NCBI GenBank assembly: GCA_000961595.1
Contig: LADO01000066.1
Span: forward strand, 1 to 64,000
Source of the DNA: Peptococcaceae bacterium BRH_c4b
Lineage (GTDB): Bacteria; Bacillota; Desulfotomaculia; Desulfotomaculales; Desulfocucumaceae
Length of the DNA: 64,000 bases
Direction: 5' to 3'
The notes under the pieces were generated by a model. That model did no database searches and had not been told where the DNA came from. It saw nothing but the letters and a program-made list of their open reading frames with translations. Position numbers and translations under genes: made by a program. Shown here in pieces: positions 16,689-25,228 of the stretch; the stretch's first letter is position 1, and each line of letters starts with the position of its first letter.

Positions 16689-19235
16689 TTAACCCAAACC
16701 GCAGGCCCAGGCTACCAGGGGCACCTCAAACTTGTGGGTAAAATCGGGGCTGCTGGGTCTGACCCTGACGGTATAGCCCAGAGCTCCCCGGGGCAAAATC
16801 AGCTTGCCAGTGTACAAAAAGGTATTGTCCTCCAACTTTTTCTCCATTTTCATGGGGACTGCTTTGATTCCGGTCAGGTTGTTATTATCCACCTCGCCGT
16901 AGGCAATCTCCACCACCACATCCTCCTGCCAGATACTCCCCAGATGCACCGTGGCATTGACGTTCAGGGTGTCCCCCGCGCTGAGCCCCTTGTAACTGCC
17001 AGTTTCCAACGCCGCTACGGACACCTGGTGCCAGTTATTCCTAATAAATTCCTTGAAGGCCTCCAGGCGGACGGCTACGGAGAAATCCTCCTGCCGGAAA
17101 TGAATCCCCCGGGTGATACCGGACACATAGTAGCGCTCGGCATATTCTCTGACCATGCGTTCCGTGCTGAAGTAGGGAACTACGGTTCTGATGGAGTTTT
17201 TCATGTATTTTAACCACTCACCGGGCAGGCCGGCCTGTCTCTGGTAATAAAGGGGAATAATTTGTTCTTCCAGCACCGCATAGAGGGAAAGGCTGTCCTC
17301 CAGATCCTGAACCTCCTCGTTGCAGTACTCCTTACCCTCACCAATAGCAAAGCCGTTCTTGCCGTTGAAAGCCTCCGGCCACCAGCCATCCAGCACACTA
17401 AAATTCAACACTCCATTCAGGGCGGCCTTCATGCCGCTGGTGCCGCTGGCCTCCTGAGGGCGCCGGGGGTTGTTCAGCCACACGTCAACTCCTTGCACCA
17501 GATGGCGGGCGACATTAATATCGTAGTTTTCCAGGAAAATAATCTTTCCCCTGAAGGGCTCTTCCCTTGTAAAATCGTTAATCCTCTTAATCATTTCCTG
17601 CCCGGGGTGATCCGCCGGGTGCGCTTTCCCCGCAAAAATAATCTGCACCGGCCTGCTGCTGTCATTAATCAGCCTGGTCAGCCTGGCGAGGTCCCTAAAT
17701 ATCAGCGTAGCGCGTTTGTAGGTGGCATACCGCCGGGCAAAACCTATGGTCAGCGCTTCAGGATCGAGATATTTTTCCAGCTCGGCCACCCGCTCCGCCG
17801 GCTCGTAATTTCTGATGCGCTGCATTTTCAGGCGGTGCCGGATAAAATCAACGGTTTTCTTTTTCAAGCCCAGGTGCACTGCCCAGAGAACATCGTCGGG
17901 GATGCTTTCAACCCTAGTCCAGAGATCGGAATTGCTCATATTTGTGCGCCAGTCCGGTGCCAGGTATTTGCTGAAAAGTTCCTTCATCACTTCCGCCATC
18001 ATGGTTTCCGTATGCACGCCGTTGGTGACGTGGAAAATGGGTACCTCCTCAGGAGGTACGGAACCGAAAAATTTACTGAACATGCACCTGGAAACATGCC
18101 CGTGCAATTCGCTGACACCGTTGACGAAATCGGCAAAGCGCATGGCCAGATAGGTCATGTTAAACACGCAGCGGTCATGATCCCAGCCCAGACAGATGAA
18201 TTCATCCCTGCTCAGGCCAGTTTCACCAAGATAGTGACTGAAATAGTGATCCATCATCTCTGCGGTGTATACGTCGTGCCCGGCAGGCACGGGGGTATGG
18301 GTGGTAAAGAGAGTGTTAGCCGTCACCGCCTCAGCGGCCACCTGGGGATTCACCCCTTCCTGAACTTTTCCCCTCAGCCTTTCCAGACACAGAAAAGCGG
18401 CGTGTCCTTCGTTGATATGCCACATATACGGGTTTATTTTCAGCTCCCGCAACGCCCTGACCCCGCCAATTCCCAGCACTATCTCCTGGGCCATGCGCAC
18501 GTCCTTGTTACCCCCGTACAGTTGGGCAGTAATGTCCCGGTCCTCCCTGCAGTTACGGCCGATATCGGTATCCAGCAGGTACAGGTCCACCCGGCCCACC
18601 TTCACCCGCCAGACCCTGGCGTACACCTTGCGGCCCGGCAGTTCCACCGTTATCAATATCTCCTTGCCGTCCTCCCGGGTGGCCGGGCACATGGGCATTT
18701 CGTGAAAGTTTAAATACGGGTATTCCACCTCCTGGCGCCCTTCCGCATTGATTCTCTGGGTAAAATAGCCGTGTTTATACAAAAGCCCCACCCCCACCAG
18801 GGGCAGCCCCAAGTCGCTGGCCGACTTGAGATGGTCCCCGGCCAGCAGTCCGAGGCCACCGGAGTATATGGGATGGGACTCATGCAGCCCGAATTCCGCC
18901 GAAAAATAGGCTATGTACTGGCCGGCATGACCTGGGTAGCGGGTATGGTACCATTTCTTTCCCTGCATGTACCCGTCGAAACGCTCCATAACGTTTCTAT
19001 ACAGGGTCAGATAACCCGGGTCATCTGCAGCGGCGTTAAGTTCCTCCTGTTTCACCCGCAACAGGAATTTAACGGGATTATGATATACATCATCCCACAA
19101 TTCACTGTTAATCCGGAAAAACAGCTCCCGCGCCGGGCGGTTCCAGCTAAACCAGAAATTATAGGCAATTTCGTTTAGCCTGGATATATTGGCCGGTAGC
19201 CTGGGAATGACCGAAAGGGTATGAAATGAAAACAT
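16689..19235 (-). CDS. glgP: Alpha-glucan (glycogen/maltodextrin) phosphorylase
   Basis: 848 residues. Phosphorolysis of alpha-1,4-glucans to glucose-1-phosphate with pyridoxal phosphate. Visible signatures: YFSAEFGLHESHPIYSGGLG near residue 110, YLLDTDIGRN, HINEGHAAFLCLERL, TTHTPVPAGHD, FAGKAHPADHPG, and the PLP-lysine segment EASGTSGMKAALNGVLNFSV. This set marks the short-type, Thermotoga-like GlgP family with an extra N-terminal DUF3417 domain (RLNEIAYNFWFSWNRPARELF). Start ATG 19235 follows AAAGGTGAT. It is monocistronic here and works with the debranching enzyme encoded at 49972. Confidence 0.95.
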   Translation of the reverse strand: MFSFHTLSVIPRLPANISRLNEIAYNFWFSWNRPARELFFRINSELWDDVYHNPVKFLLRVKQEELNAAADDPGYLTLYRNVMERFDGYMQGKKWYHTRYPGHAGQYIAYFSAEFGLHESHPIYSGGLGLLAGDHLKSASDLGLPLVGVGLLYKHGYFTQRINAEGRQEVEYPYLNFHEMPMCPATREDGKEILITVELPGRKVYARVWRVKVGRVDLYLLDTDIGRNCREDRDITAQLYGGNKDVRMAQEIVLGIGGVRALRELKINPYMWHINEGHAAFLCLERLRGKVQEGVNPQVAAEAVTANTLFTTHTPVPAGHDVYTAEMMDHYFSHYLGETGLSRDEFICLGWDHDRCVFNMTYLAMRFADFVNGVSELHGHVSRCMFSKFFGSVPPEEVPIFHVTNGVHTETMMAEVMKELFSKYLAPDWRTNMSNSDLWTRVESIPDDVLWAVHLGLKKKTVDFIRHRLKMQRIRNYEPAERVAELEKYLDPEALTIGFARRYATYKRATLIFRDLARLTRLINDSSRPVQIIFAGKAHPADHPGQEMIKRINDFTREEPFRGKIIFLENYDINVARHLVQGVDVWLNNPRRPQEASGTSGMKAALNGVLNFSVLDGWWPEAFNGKNGFAIGEGKEYCNEEVQDLEDSLSLYAVLEEQIIPLYYQRQAGLPGEWLKYMKNSIRTVVPYFSTERMVREYAERYYVSGITRGIHFRQEDFSVAVRLEAFKEFIRNNWHQVSVAALETGSYKGLSAGDTLNVNATVHLGSIWQEDVVVEIAYGEVDNNNLTGIKAVPMKMEKKLEDNTFLYTGKLILPRGALGYTVRVRPSSPDFTHKFEVPLVAWACGLG

Positions 19236-19454
19236 AGCATCACCTTTTTCTTGAATTCAAATAAAATTTGCCCCGATAAAGGTAATTAAATTCACCCGGT
19301 CGAAATCAACCTTATCGTTTTTGTTTCGAACGGTGAACACAGCGTGCCGGGCTTTACGGACCGGCGCCGCTTTTACAGGTTTTAATAACGCAGGACAAAG
19401 ATATTTATCACGTAAAGCAAAACGGTTTCACTGAATTTGAGAGGATGATTGAAT

Positions 19455-19940
19455 GTGATCCGGAAATGCCACAGCGGTGATTTTGATGTAATTTACTCAA
19501 TAATTAATGAATCTTCCATGGTGTATAAAGGGGTTATCCCCGTGGACCGGTGGAAGGAACCTTATATGTCATTAGAGGAACTCCAGGATGAAATGGATGG
19601 TGGAGTTGAATTCTGGGGATATGAAGAGGACGGCAAACTGGTTGGGATAATGGGCAAGCAGGATGTCAGGGACGTTACCCTGATTAGGCACGCCTATGTC
19701 AGAACGGCAGCAAAAAGAAACGGCATAGGGGGAAAATTACTCTCTTTCCTCAGCCAGCGTACGGATCGTCCCATGCTTATCGGCACCTGGGCGAACGCCA
19801 CCTGGGCCATTAACTTTTACGAAAAACACGGCTTCAAACTTGTCTCCCCGGCAGAAAAAAACAGGCTCCTGAAAGATTACTGGACGATACCAGAACGGCA
19901 AGTTGAAACCTCCGTAGTTTTGGCGGATAAACATATCTAG
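19455..19940 (+). CDS. GNAT-family N-acetyltransferase
   Basis: About 161 residues. Begins IRKCHSGDFDVIYSIINE; beta4-alpha3 with the acetyl-CoA motif HAYVRTAAKRNGIGGKLLSF (R/Q-x-x-G-x-G/A form) and the C-terminal WAINFYEKHGFKLV. GTG 19455 is chosen because GAGAGGA lies about 9 nt upstream; TTG 19449 is also possible. Free-standing, divergent from glgP. The acceptor substrate cannot be inferred. Confidence 0.85.
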   Translation: MIRKCHSGDFDVIYSIINESSMVYKGVIPVDRWKEPYMSLEELQDEMDGGVEFWGYEEDGKLVGIMGKQDVRDVTLIRHAYVRTAAKRNGIGGKLLSFLSQRTDRPMLIGTWANATWAINFYEKHGFKLVSPAEKNRLLKDYWTIPERQVETSVVLADKHI

Positions 19941-19945
19941 CTAAG

Positions 19946-19976
19946 GGTTCGGTAGGGGAATAACCCCTTCCGAACC
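19946..19976. terminator. Hairpin after GNAT gene, likely terminator
   Basis: GGTTCGG-T-AGGGG pairs with CCCCT-T-CCGAACC, loop AATAA. It begins 6 nt after the GNAT stop. The plus strand has no T run, so termination efficiency is uncertain. Confidence 0.5.
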
Positions 19977-20102
19977 AAAGGCTCACTTATATTTTGGCAT
20001 TTATAGTTGATTTACCGGAGAAATATATATAAAATAATAAGTGGGAATACTATAATTGAAAAACGGCTGTTGCGCCTCACACTGCCGAGGTATTAACTAC
20101 GG

Positions 20103-20132
20103 CCCCTTAAACTGCGCTAACAGTTTAAGGGG
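20103..20132. terminator. Perfect hairpin downstream of small hydrophobic ORF
   Basis: CCCCTTAAACT pairs with AGTTTAAGGGG (11 bp, 8-nt loop). It lies 9 nt past the stop of the minus-strand small ORF, so it probably ends or stabilises that RNA. No T tract. Confidence 0.5.
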
Positions 20133-20140
20133 TTACGCAT

Positions 20141-20230
20141 TTAACGCCTGCGGTCGGCGATTAACACGACAAGGGTGATAAGTAGGATGACAGTTGCTAC
20201 AATTTGTATCGTATCTGATGCTGTCAACAT
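20141..20230 (-). CDS. 29-residue hydrophobic peptide, putative holin-like/type I toxin
   Basis: Minus strand ATG 20230, preceded by AAAGGGGGTGGGG, encodes 29 residues. The start is MLTASDTIQI, the middle is a single hydrophobic helix (VATVILLITLVVLI) and the end is ADRRR. This plan (short polar head, one helix, Arg/Lys tail, strong ribosome site) matches the putative holin-like toxin peptides and type I toxins common in Firmicutes. A strong hairpin follows it. Known relatives are controlled by an antisense RNA; the opposite strand has a terminator-like hairpin at 20445 but I see no certain antisense promoter. A 90-codon frame on the plus strand over the same DNA lacks a ribosome site. Confidence 0.55.
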   Translation of the reverse strand: MLTASDTIQIVATVILLITLVVLIADRRR

Positions 20231-20602
20231 CCCGCCCCACCCCCTTTCAAGGATGTTACCATCCCCGGCAGGTGAGGCCCGTTCTACAATCATGTATTCC
20301 CGAAAACATTTTACCACATTTTTCTACAAGTTTGCAGCTAACATATTTCGCACTCTCCTTGCCTTTACAGTGTTCATAGCTTTTACCAAACCTCTCACGC
20401 AAATAATTTACCAGGCTGTTCCAACATTTCGCCGTACGCTAGACTAAAAACCTGGCGGCCATAGGCCCCAGGTTTTTATATACACTTTGCAGATCTCATT
20501 AGGTAAAGACAATCCCGGCACAATGTGATAAAATATTTTGGAGCGCGATTCCTCAAATCTGCACAAACAAACATTTTGTTATCAGAAAGGTGACGCCCAA
20601 AA
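20231..20602. other. Intergenic region upstream of SWIM-like gene
   Basis: 372 bp. Contains the possible 5' leader of the small hydrophobic ORF (minus strand), a strong hairpin at 20445-20478 and, just before 20603, the ribosome site GAAAGGTGA. I see no other gene or RNA family. Confidence 0.4.
20445..20478. terminator. Terminator hairpin
   Basis: AAAAACCTGG / CCAGGTTTTTA with inner pairs GGCC-ATA-GGCC. The plus strand reads into TTTTTATATA and the minus strand also ends in a T run, so it may work in both directions. Confidence 0.7.
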
Positions 20603-20842
20603 ATGAGTGTTGCTGCCATAAAAAACCCCATCTTTGTCGGTGAACTGGTTGTATACATGGATACCCCGGAACAGGCAAGGGTGGTGGAAATTGACTGCCG
20701 CTACGAACTTTACACCACAGCCAATTCCTGCACATGCTGCACGTACAGATTCAGCTCCCGGCGCAACCCGGACTTTCAGTGCCGCCACATCGCTGCGGTG
20801 CGAAAGGTGATGAGCGGAGAAGTAGTAGCCGAAGCTGATTAG
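20603..20842 (+). CDS. Small SWIM-type zinc-finger protein
   Basis: 79 residues. Core SCTCCTYRF...FQCRHIAAVRKV follows the SWIM pattern CxC...CxH (Cys-Thr-Cys, then Cys-Arg-His), preceded by a small beta domain (FVGELVVYMDTPEQARVVEI). SWIM domains usually sit in larger DNA- or protein-binding proteins; a free-standing one of 79 residues is unusual. ATG 20603 has GAAAGGTGA at about 8 nt. No membrane segment. Function unknown; nucleic-acid or protein binding is the only inference. Confidence 0.65.
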   Translation: MSVAAIKNPIFVGELVVYMDTPEQARVVEIDCRYELYTTANSCTCCTYRFSSRRNPDFQCRHIAAVRKVMSGEVVAEAD

Positions 20843-20895
20843 GACACCTCCCAAATACCAGGCGAAGTTTAAGGAGCGGCCTCCCGGATCAACCG

Positions 20896-22395
20896 TTAAA
20901 TGTTCAGAAAGTCAAATACCGCCCGAGGCATTTCCTCCCTGTCCACCACACCGTCGTGCCGCACCGGCCTCCGGTCCAGGTCTTTCAGCCCGACAGGTAT
21001 CTCCAGCCCGCTTATCCGGGCCAGCTCATGCAATAATTCAAACTCATCCTTCCCCTTAACCGCCTCCTTACCCTGCAGGGCCTCCACCACACTGTCGTTA
21101 AATTTAAAAGGACTGGCGGTGGATACGATAACGGTTTTGGTACGGTCGCCGGTCTGTAAAACATATTTTTTATACACATCCAGCCCCACTGCGGTATGCG
21201 TGTCGGCCACATAACCGGTACGGTCAAAGGTTTCCCGGATGGCGTCCTTGGTTTCCCGGTCGCTGCTGAAATCCGACCAGAACAGCGCCTGCAGTTGGGC
21301 CAGCAGGCCCCCTCCCACCTGGTACATGCCCTTCTCCCTGAGCTCATTCATCCAGTCCCTGACGGTGGTGGTGTCACCCCCGCTCAGCTCGTACAGCAAC
21401 CTTTCCAGGTTGCTGGAAATCAGTATGTCCATGGAGGGGGATATGGTCCTGACAAACCGCCGGTTGCGATCATATATGCCGGTGCGGACGAAATCCGTCA
21501 GCACGTTGTTTTCATTGGCCGCACAGATTAGCCGGTTGACCGGCAGGCCGGCCTGCCGGGCGTAAAAGCCAGCCAGTATATTGCCAAAATTGCCGGTGGG
21601 CACCACAAAATTAACCGGCTCTCCCTCAGCCAGCTTGCCTTCCCTCAAAAGATCCAGGTAGGCGCTGAAATAATATACTATCTGGGGGGCCAGCCGGCCC
21701 CAGTTGATGGAATTGGCCGAGGAAAAGCGGAATCCCTTTTCACCTACCCGGCGGTTGATGTCCGCATCGGTGAATATGGCCTTGACCCCGCTCTGGGCAT
21801 CGTCAAAATTCCCCCGCACCGCCATAACACCAACATTGTCACCCTCCTGGGTCACCATTTGCAGCCTTTGCACCTGGCTGACGCCCTGATCCGGAAAAAA
21901 CACCATGATCCTGGTGCCCGGGACATCCTTGAAGCCCTCCAGGGCAGCCTTGCCGGTGTCCCCGGAGGTGGCCACCAAAATTACTATCTCACCCTTTTCA
22001 CCGGTTTTAGCTGCAGCCCGGGGGAGAAAGCGGGGCAGGATCTGCAGGGCCATATCCTTGAAGGCGCAGGTGGGACCATGCCAGAGTTCCAGCACGTACG
22101 TGCCCGGCTCCAATTCCTTCACCGGTGCGATTTCCTCCACATCGTAATTATTGGTGTTGTAAGCCCTGGCGGCACAATCTTCCAGTTCTGCAGCGGTAAA
22201 GTCCGTCAGGTAAAGGCGCAGTATTTCAGCCGCCCTTTCCCTGTATGGCATCTCCTTCATCCTCTGCATCAGCTCTGGGCTCACCCGCACCGGGGCATCC
22301 GGGACAAAGAGCCCCCCATCCGGAGAAATCCCCATTTTTATAGCTTCGGCGGAAGACACCGCCGGATGATTACCCCTGGTACTAACGTAAAACAT
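20896..22395 (-). CDS. thrC: Threonine synthase
   Basis: 499 residues. PLP enzyme converting O-phosphohomoserine to threonine. The N-terminus MFYVSTRGN and the PLP-lysine segment HGPTCAFKDMALQ are those of the long (E. coli/yeast-like) class. VATSGDTGKAALEGF is the phosphate-binding loop, and VPTGNFGNILAGFYA and ASPFKFNDSVVEAL follow in order. ATG 22395 lies 8 nt after GGGAGG; a nearer in-frame ATG (22401) is too close. It follows tex on the same strand but a terminator (22546) and a repeat lie between them, so separate transcription is likely. No T-box or other leader is visible upstream. Confidence 0.95.
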   Translation of the reverse strand: MFYVSTRGNHPAVSSAEAIKMGISPDGGLFVPDAPVRVSPELMQRMKEMPYRERAAEILRLYLTDFTAAELEDCAARAYNTNNYDVEEIAPVKELEPGTYVLELWHGPTCAFKDMALQILPRFLPRAAAKTGEKGEIVILVATSGDTGKAALEGFKDVPGTRIMVFFPDQGVSQVQRLQMVTQEGDNVGVMAVRGNFDDAQSGVKAIFTDADINRRVGEKGFRFSSANSINWGRLAPQIVYYFSAYLDLLREGKLAEGEPVNFVVPTGNFGNILAGFYARQAGLPVNRLICAANENNVLTDFVRTGIYDRNRRFVRTISPSMDILISSNLERLLYELSGGDTTTVRDWMNELREKGMYQVGGGLLAQLQALFWSDFSSDRETKDAIRETFDRTGYVADTHTAVGLDVYKKYVLQTGDRTKTVIVSTASPFKFNDSVVEALQGKEAVKGKDEFELLHELARISGLEIPVGLKDLDRRPVRHDGVVDREEMPRAVFDFLNI

Positions 22396-22422
22396 TTCCA
22401 TTGCCTCCCATAACTGTTCAGT

Positions 22423-22499
22423 CAAAAGTCTAAAGTCTAAGGTCAAAGGACTAGGTTCCTTGTTCTTAATTGACTTTTTTAACTTTTGACTTTTGACAA
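22423..22499. repeat. TTTGACTTTTGAC-type low-complexity repeat
   Basis: AAAGTCTAAAGTCTAAGGTC and, inverted, AACTTTTGACTTTTGAC, forming a loose long dyad between thrC and tex. The same type of string recurs at 38617-38678. Confidence 0.6.
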
Positions 22500-22545
22500 T
22501 AATTATTCTCTTCTTCCGCCATGAAACCCTTCATTTACTATTCCG

Positions 22546-22579
22546 GAAAAACAACAGGGGCGGACTTTAGCCACCCCTG
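22546..22579 (-). terminator. Intrinsic terminator after tex
   Basis: Minus strand CAGGGGTGG-CTAAAGT-CCGCCCCTG followed by TTGTTTTT, starting 12 nt past the tex stop. Confidence 0.85.
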
Positions 22580-22591
22580 AATCATAATTTT

Positions 22592-24754
22592 TTAAGCTGT
22601 TCCGCCGGTTCCCTTCATCGTGAGGGAAACCCGCTTCCTGGCAGCATCCACCTCCAGCACCCGGACAGTGACCACATCGCCCACCGCTACCACATCCATG
22701 GGATGACTGATATAGCGATCACTCAATTGTGAGCGGTGCACCAGCCCGTCCACCTTTACCCCTATGTCCACAAAGGCTCCAAAGTCCACCACATTGCGCA
22801 CGGTACCCCGCAGCTCCATACCCTGGCTTAGATCCTCCAGTGACAGCACATCGCTGCGCAACAGCGGCCCTGGCAAATCCTCCCGGGGGTCCCTGCCGGG
22901 CCTGCTCAGGCTTTCGATTATATCTCTCACCGTGGGCAGCCCGGCACCCAGCCGGGCTGCCACCTGAGGCGGAGCCAAACGGGCCAGCGCAGAGCGCAAC
23001 TCCGGTGTGCCTACCTGATCCGGTGTACAGTCACAAATTTTTAATATTTCCTGGGTCAGTTCATAGGATTCCGGATGGATTGAGGTTTTATCCAGCGGAT
23101 TTTTGCCGCCGGGAATGCGCAGGAATCCCACACACTGCTCAAAGGTCTTGGGCCCCAGCCGGGGTACCTTGTTCAACTGGCTCCTGGCAGTGAAGCGGCC
23201 CTTTTCCTCCCGGAACTTAACAATATTTTCCGCAACTGTGGCGTTAATGCCGGATATATAGGAAAGCAGCGGTGCGGAGGCGGTATTCAAATCGCAGCCG
23301 ACGTAATTCACCACCGATTCCACCACCGTAGCCAGACTTTCTACCAGCCGCTTGGGGGCAACGTCGTGCTGGTACTGCCCCACCCCCACCGAGCGGGGGT
23401 CTATCTTCACCAGCTCGGCCAGGGGGTCCTGCAGCCGGCGGGCGATGGAAACAGCGCTGCGCCCTGTAACATCCAGCCCGGGAAATTCTCTGGCGGCCAG
23501 TTCCGAGGCGGAATAAACACTGGCCCCGGCCTCGTTGACGATGATATACTGCAAATCCTTTTTACCGTAGCCGCTGATAAAGGATGCCACAAACTGCTCT
23601 GTTTCCCGGGAAGCAGTGCCGTTGCCGATGGCAATAACATCTATGTCATATTTATCAGCCAGCCTCTGAAATTCCGTGCCGGCTTCCTCCACCCTGTTCT
23701 GGGGCGGGGTGGGATAAACCACCCCCACCTCCAGCATTTTTCCCGTGTCATCCACCACCGACCATTTGCAGCCGGTGCGGTAGGCCGGGTCGACTCCCAG
23801 CACCACCTTCCCCTTCACCGGAGGCTGCAGCAGCAACTGGCGCAGATTTTTGGAAAAAATAAGAATTGCTTGCTCCCCGGCCTTCTCGGTCAGCCCATTA
23901 CGCACGTCCCGCTCCACTGCCGGGGCGATCAGCCTGCGATTGCTGTCCTTTACGGCCGCCATTACCAGATCCGAGGTTACTGAAGGGGCCTTTACCCATA
24001 TGCGGGCGATATGCCCGATAACCTTCTCCTCATCCACGGCGACGGAAACTTTTAAAAACTCCTCCCGCTCACCACGATTGACGGCCAGTACCCGGTGCGG
24101 CGCTATCCGGCCCACGGGCTCCCGGTAGTCGTAATACATTTCGTAAACGGAAGACACACCCTTCTCCCTGACGGAGGAGGATATCACGCCGTTTTTATAG
24201 GTATAGTCCCTTACCCAACTCCTGATGCCGGGGTCGTCGGAAATTTCTTCAGCCACGATATCCATGGCCCCCTGTAAAGCTTCACCGGCGGTGGCTACGC
24301 CTTGCTCAGGATTAATATATGCTTGGGCCTCATCCTGAGGGTCGCCCTGCCGGGGAAAAGCCAGGAGATAGCGGGCCAGAGGTTCCAATCCCCTTTCCCG
24401 GGCCACCGAGGCCCTGGTTTTTCTTTTCTGCCGGTAGGGGCGATAGAGATCCTCCACCTCGGTAGGCCGGGTGGCCTGCAGTATTTTATCCTTCAACCCG
24501 GGGGTAAGCTTACCCTGCTCGTCAATCAGGCGGAGGACCTCTTCCTTGCGGGAATTGAGGTTGCGGTAAAATTTCAGCCTTTCCTCGATAAGCCTTATTT
24601 TTACCTCGTCCAGTTCCCCGGTGACCTCCTTACGGTAACGGGCGATAAAGGGCACGGTGTTGCCGCCGTCCAGCATAGCAACGGTTTTTTCCACCTGGGA
24701 AGAGGACACGCCAGCCTCACCGGCGATTAACTGAAAAAGTTGCCGGTCATCCAT
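22592..24754 (-). CDS. tex: Tex-family S1 RNA-binding transcription accessory protein
   Basis: 720 residues. Tex N-terminal domain (FIARYRKEVTGELDEVKIR), YqgF/RNase H-like core (GKVVLGVDPAYRTGCKWSVV, AIGNGTASRETEQFV, NEAGASVYSASELA), helix-hairpin-helix repeats (LNTASAPLLSYISGINATVA, LNKVPRLGPKTFEQC), and a C-terminal S1 domain (GMELRGTVRNVVDFGAFVDI). Order and length are those of complete Tex proteins, which bind nucleic acids and affect transcription and toxin expression. Encoded between a cyclophilin (15-nt gap) and a terminator. Confidence 0.95.
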   Translation of the reverse strand: MDDRQLFQLIAGEAGVSSSQVEKTVAMLDGGNTVPFIARYRKEVTGELDEVKIRLIEERLKFYRNLNSRKEEVLRLIDEQGKLTPGLKDKILQATRPTEVEDLYRPYRQKRKTRASVARERGLEPLARYLLAFPRQGDPQDEAQAYINPEQGVATAGEALQGAMDIVAEEISDDPGIRSWVRDYTYKNGVISSSVREKGVSSVYEMYYDYREPVGRIAPHRVLAVNRGEREEFLKVSVAVDEEKVIGHIARIWVKAPSVTSDLVMAAVKDSNRRLIAPAVERDVRNGLTEKAGEQAILIFSKNLRQLLLQPPVKGKVVLGVDPAYRTGCKWSVVDDTGKMLEVGVVYPTPPQNRVEEAGTEFQRLADKYDIDVIAIGNGTASRETEQFVASFISGYGKKDLQYIIVNEAGASVYSASELAAREFPGLDVTGRSAVSIARRLQDPLAELVKIDPRSVGVGQYQHDVAPKRLVESLATVVESVVNYVGCDLNTASAPLLSYISGINATVAENIVKFREEKGRFTARSQLNKVPRLGPKTFEQCVGFLRIPGGKNPLDKTSIHPESYELTQEILKICDCTPDQVGTPELRSALARLAPPQVAARLGAGLPTVRDIIESLSRPGRDPREDLPGPLLRSDVLSLEDLSQGMELRGTVRNVVDFGAFVDIGVKVDGLVHRSQLSDRYISHPMDVVAVGDVVTVRVLEVDAARKRVSLTMKGTGGTA

Positions 24755-24769
24755 GTAAGCCCTCTCGTT

Positions 24770-25195
24770 TCATTCCTCTGTAACGGTAACCTTGTTCATT
24801 TTGTCGCCAGGCGCTATGCTGTCCACCACATCCATGCCTTCCAACACCTTGCCGAATACAGTGTGCACCCCGTCCAGATGCGGAAAATCACCCAGGCAGA
24901 TAAAAAACTGGCTGCCGCCGGTATCCTTGCCGGCATGGGCCATGGAGAGAGCCCCACGCAGGTGCTTATTGGGATTAATCTCGCACTTTATGGTGTATCC
25001 CGGGCCGCCGGTGCCGGTGCCTTTGGGGCAGCCGCCCTGAATGACGAAGCCCGGCACGACCCTGTGAAAAGTTAGGCCATCGTAATACCCCTTGTTAATC
25101 AGAGTTTCAAAATTGGCCACAGTACTGGGAGCGTCGCCGTCGAACAACTCCACCACGATGTTACCCTTTGCTGTTTCGATGTTTGCTTTCTTCAA
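24770..25195 (-). CDS. Cyclophilin-type peptidyl-prolyl cis-trans isomerase
   Basis: 141 residues, single cyclophilin domain, no signal peptide, so cytoplasmic. Signatures: [68 protein letters not shown]. Start is TTG 25195 with CAGGAGATG upstream. Fifteen nucleotides separate it from tex, so the two are likely co-transcribed. Confidence 0.95.
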   Translation of the reverse strand: MKKANIETAKGNIVVELFDGDAPSTVANFETLINKGYYDGLTFHRVVPGFVIQGGCPKGTGTGGPGYTIKCEINPNKHLRGALSMAHAGKDTGGSQFFICLGDFPHLDGVHTVFGKVLEGMDVVDSIAPGDKMNKVTVTEE

Positions 25196-25228
25196 TTATT
25201 ATCATCTCCTGAAAAATATTCCTCCAAA

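Noticed and set aside
17262-18713. 483-codon plus-strand ORF inside glgP
   Set aside because: Antisense shadow of a well supported glgP; His/Pro/Gln-rich translation typical of such frames.
20175-20447. 90-codon plus-strand ORF over the small hydrophobic ORF
   Set aside because: No ribosome site, weak coding character. The minus-strand peptide has a better signal.
22396-22591. Possible T-box leader before thrC
   Set aside because: No GGGTGGNACCGCG-type box or specifier stem. The region is the tex terminator plus a low-complexity repeat.
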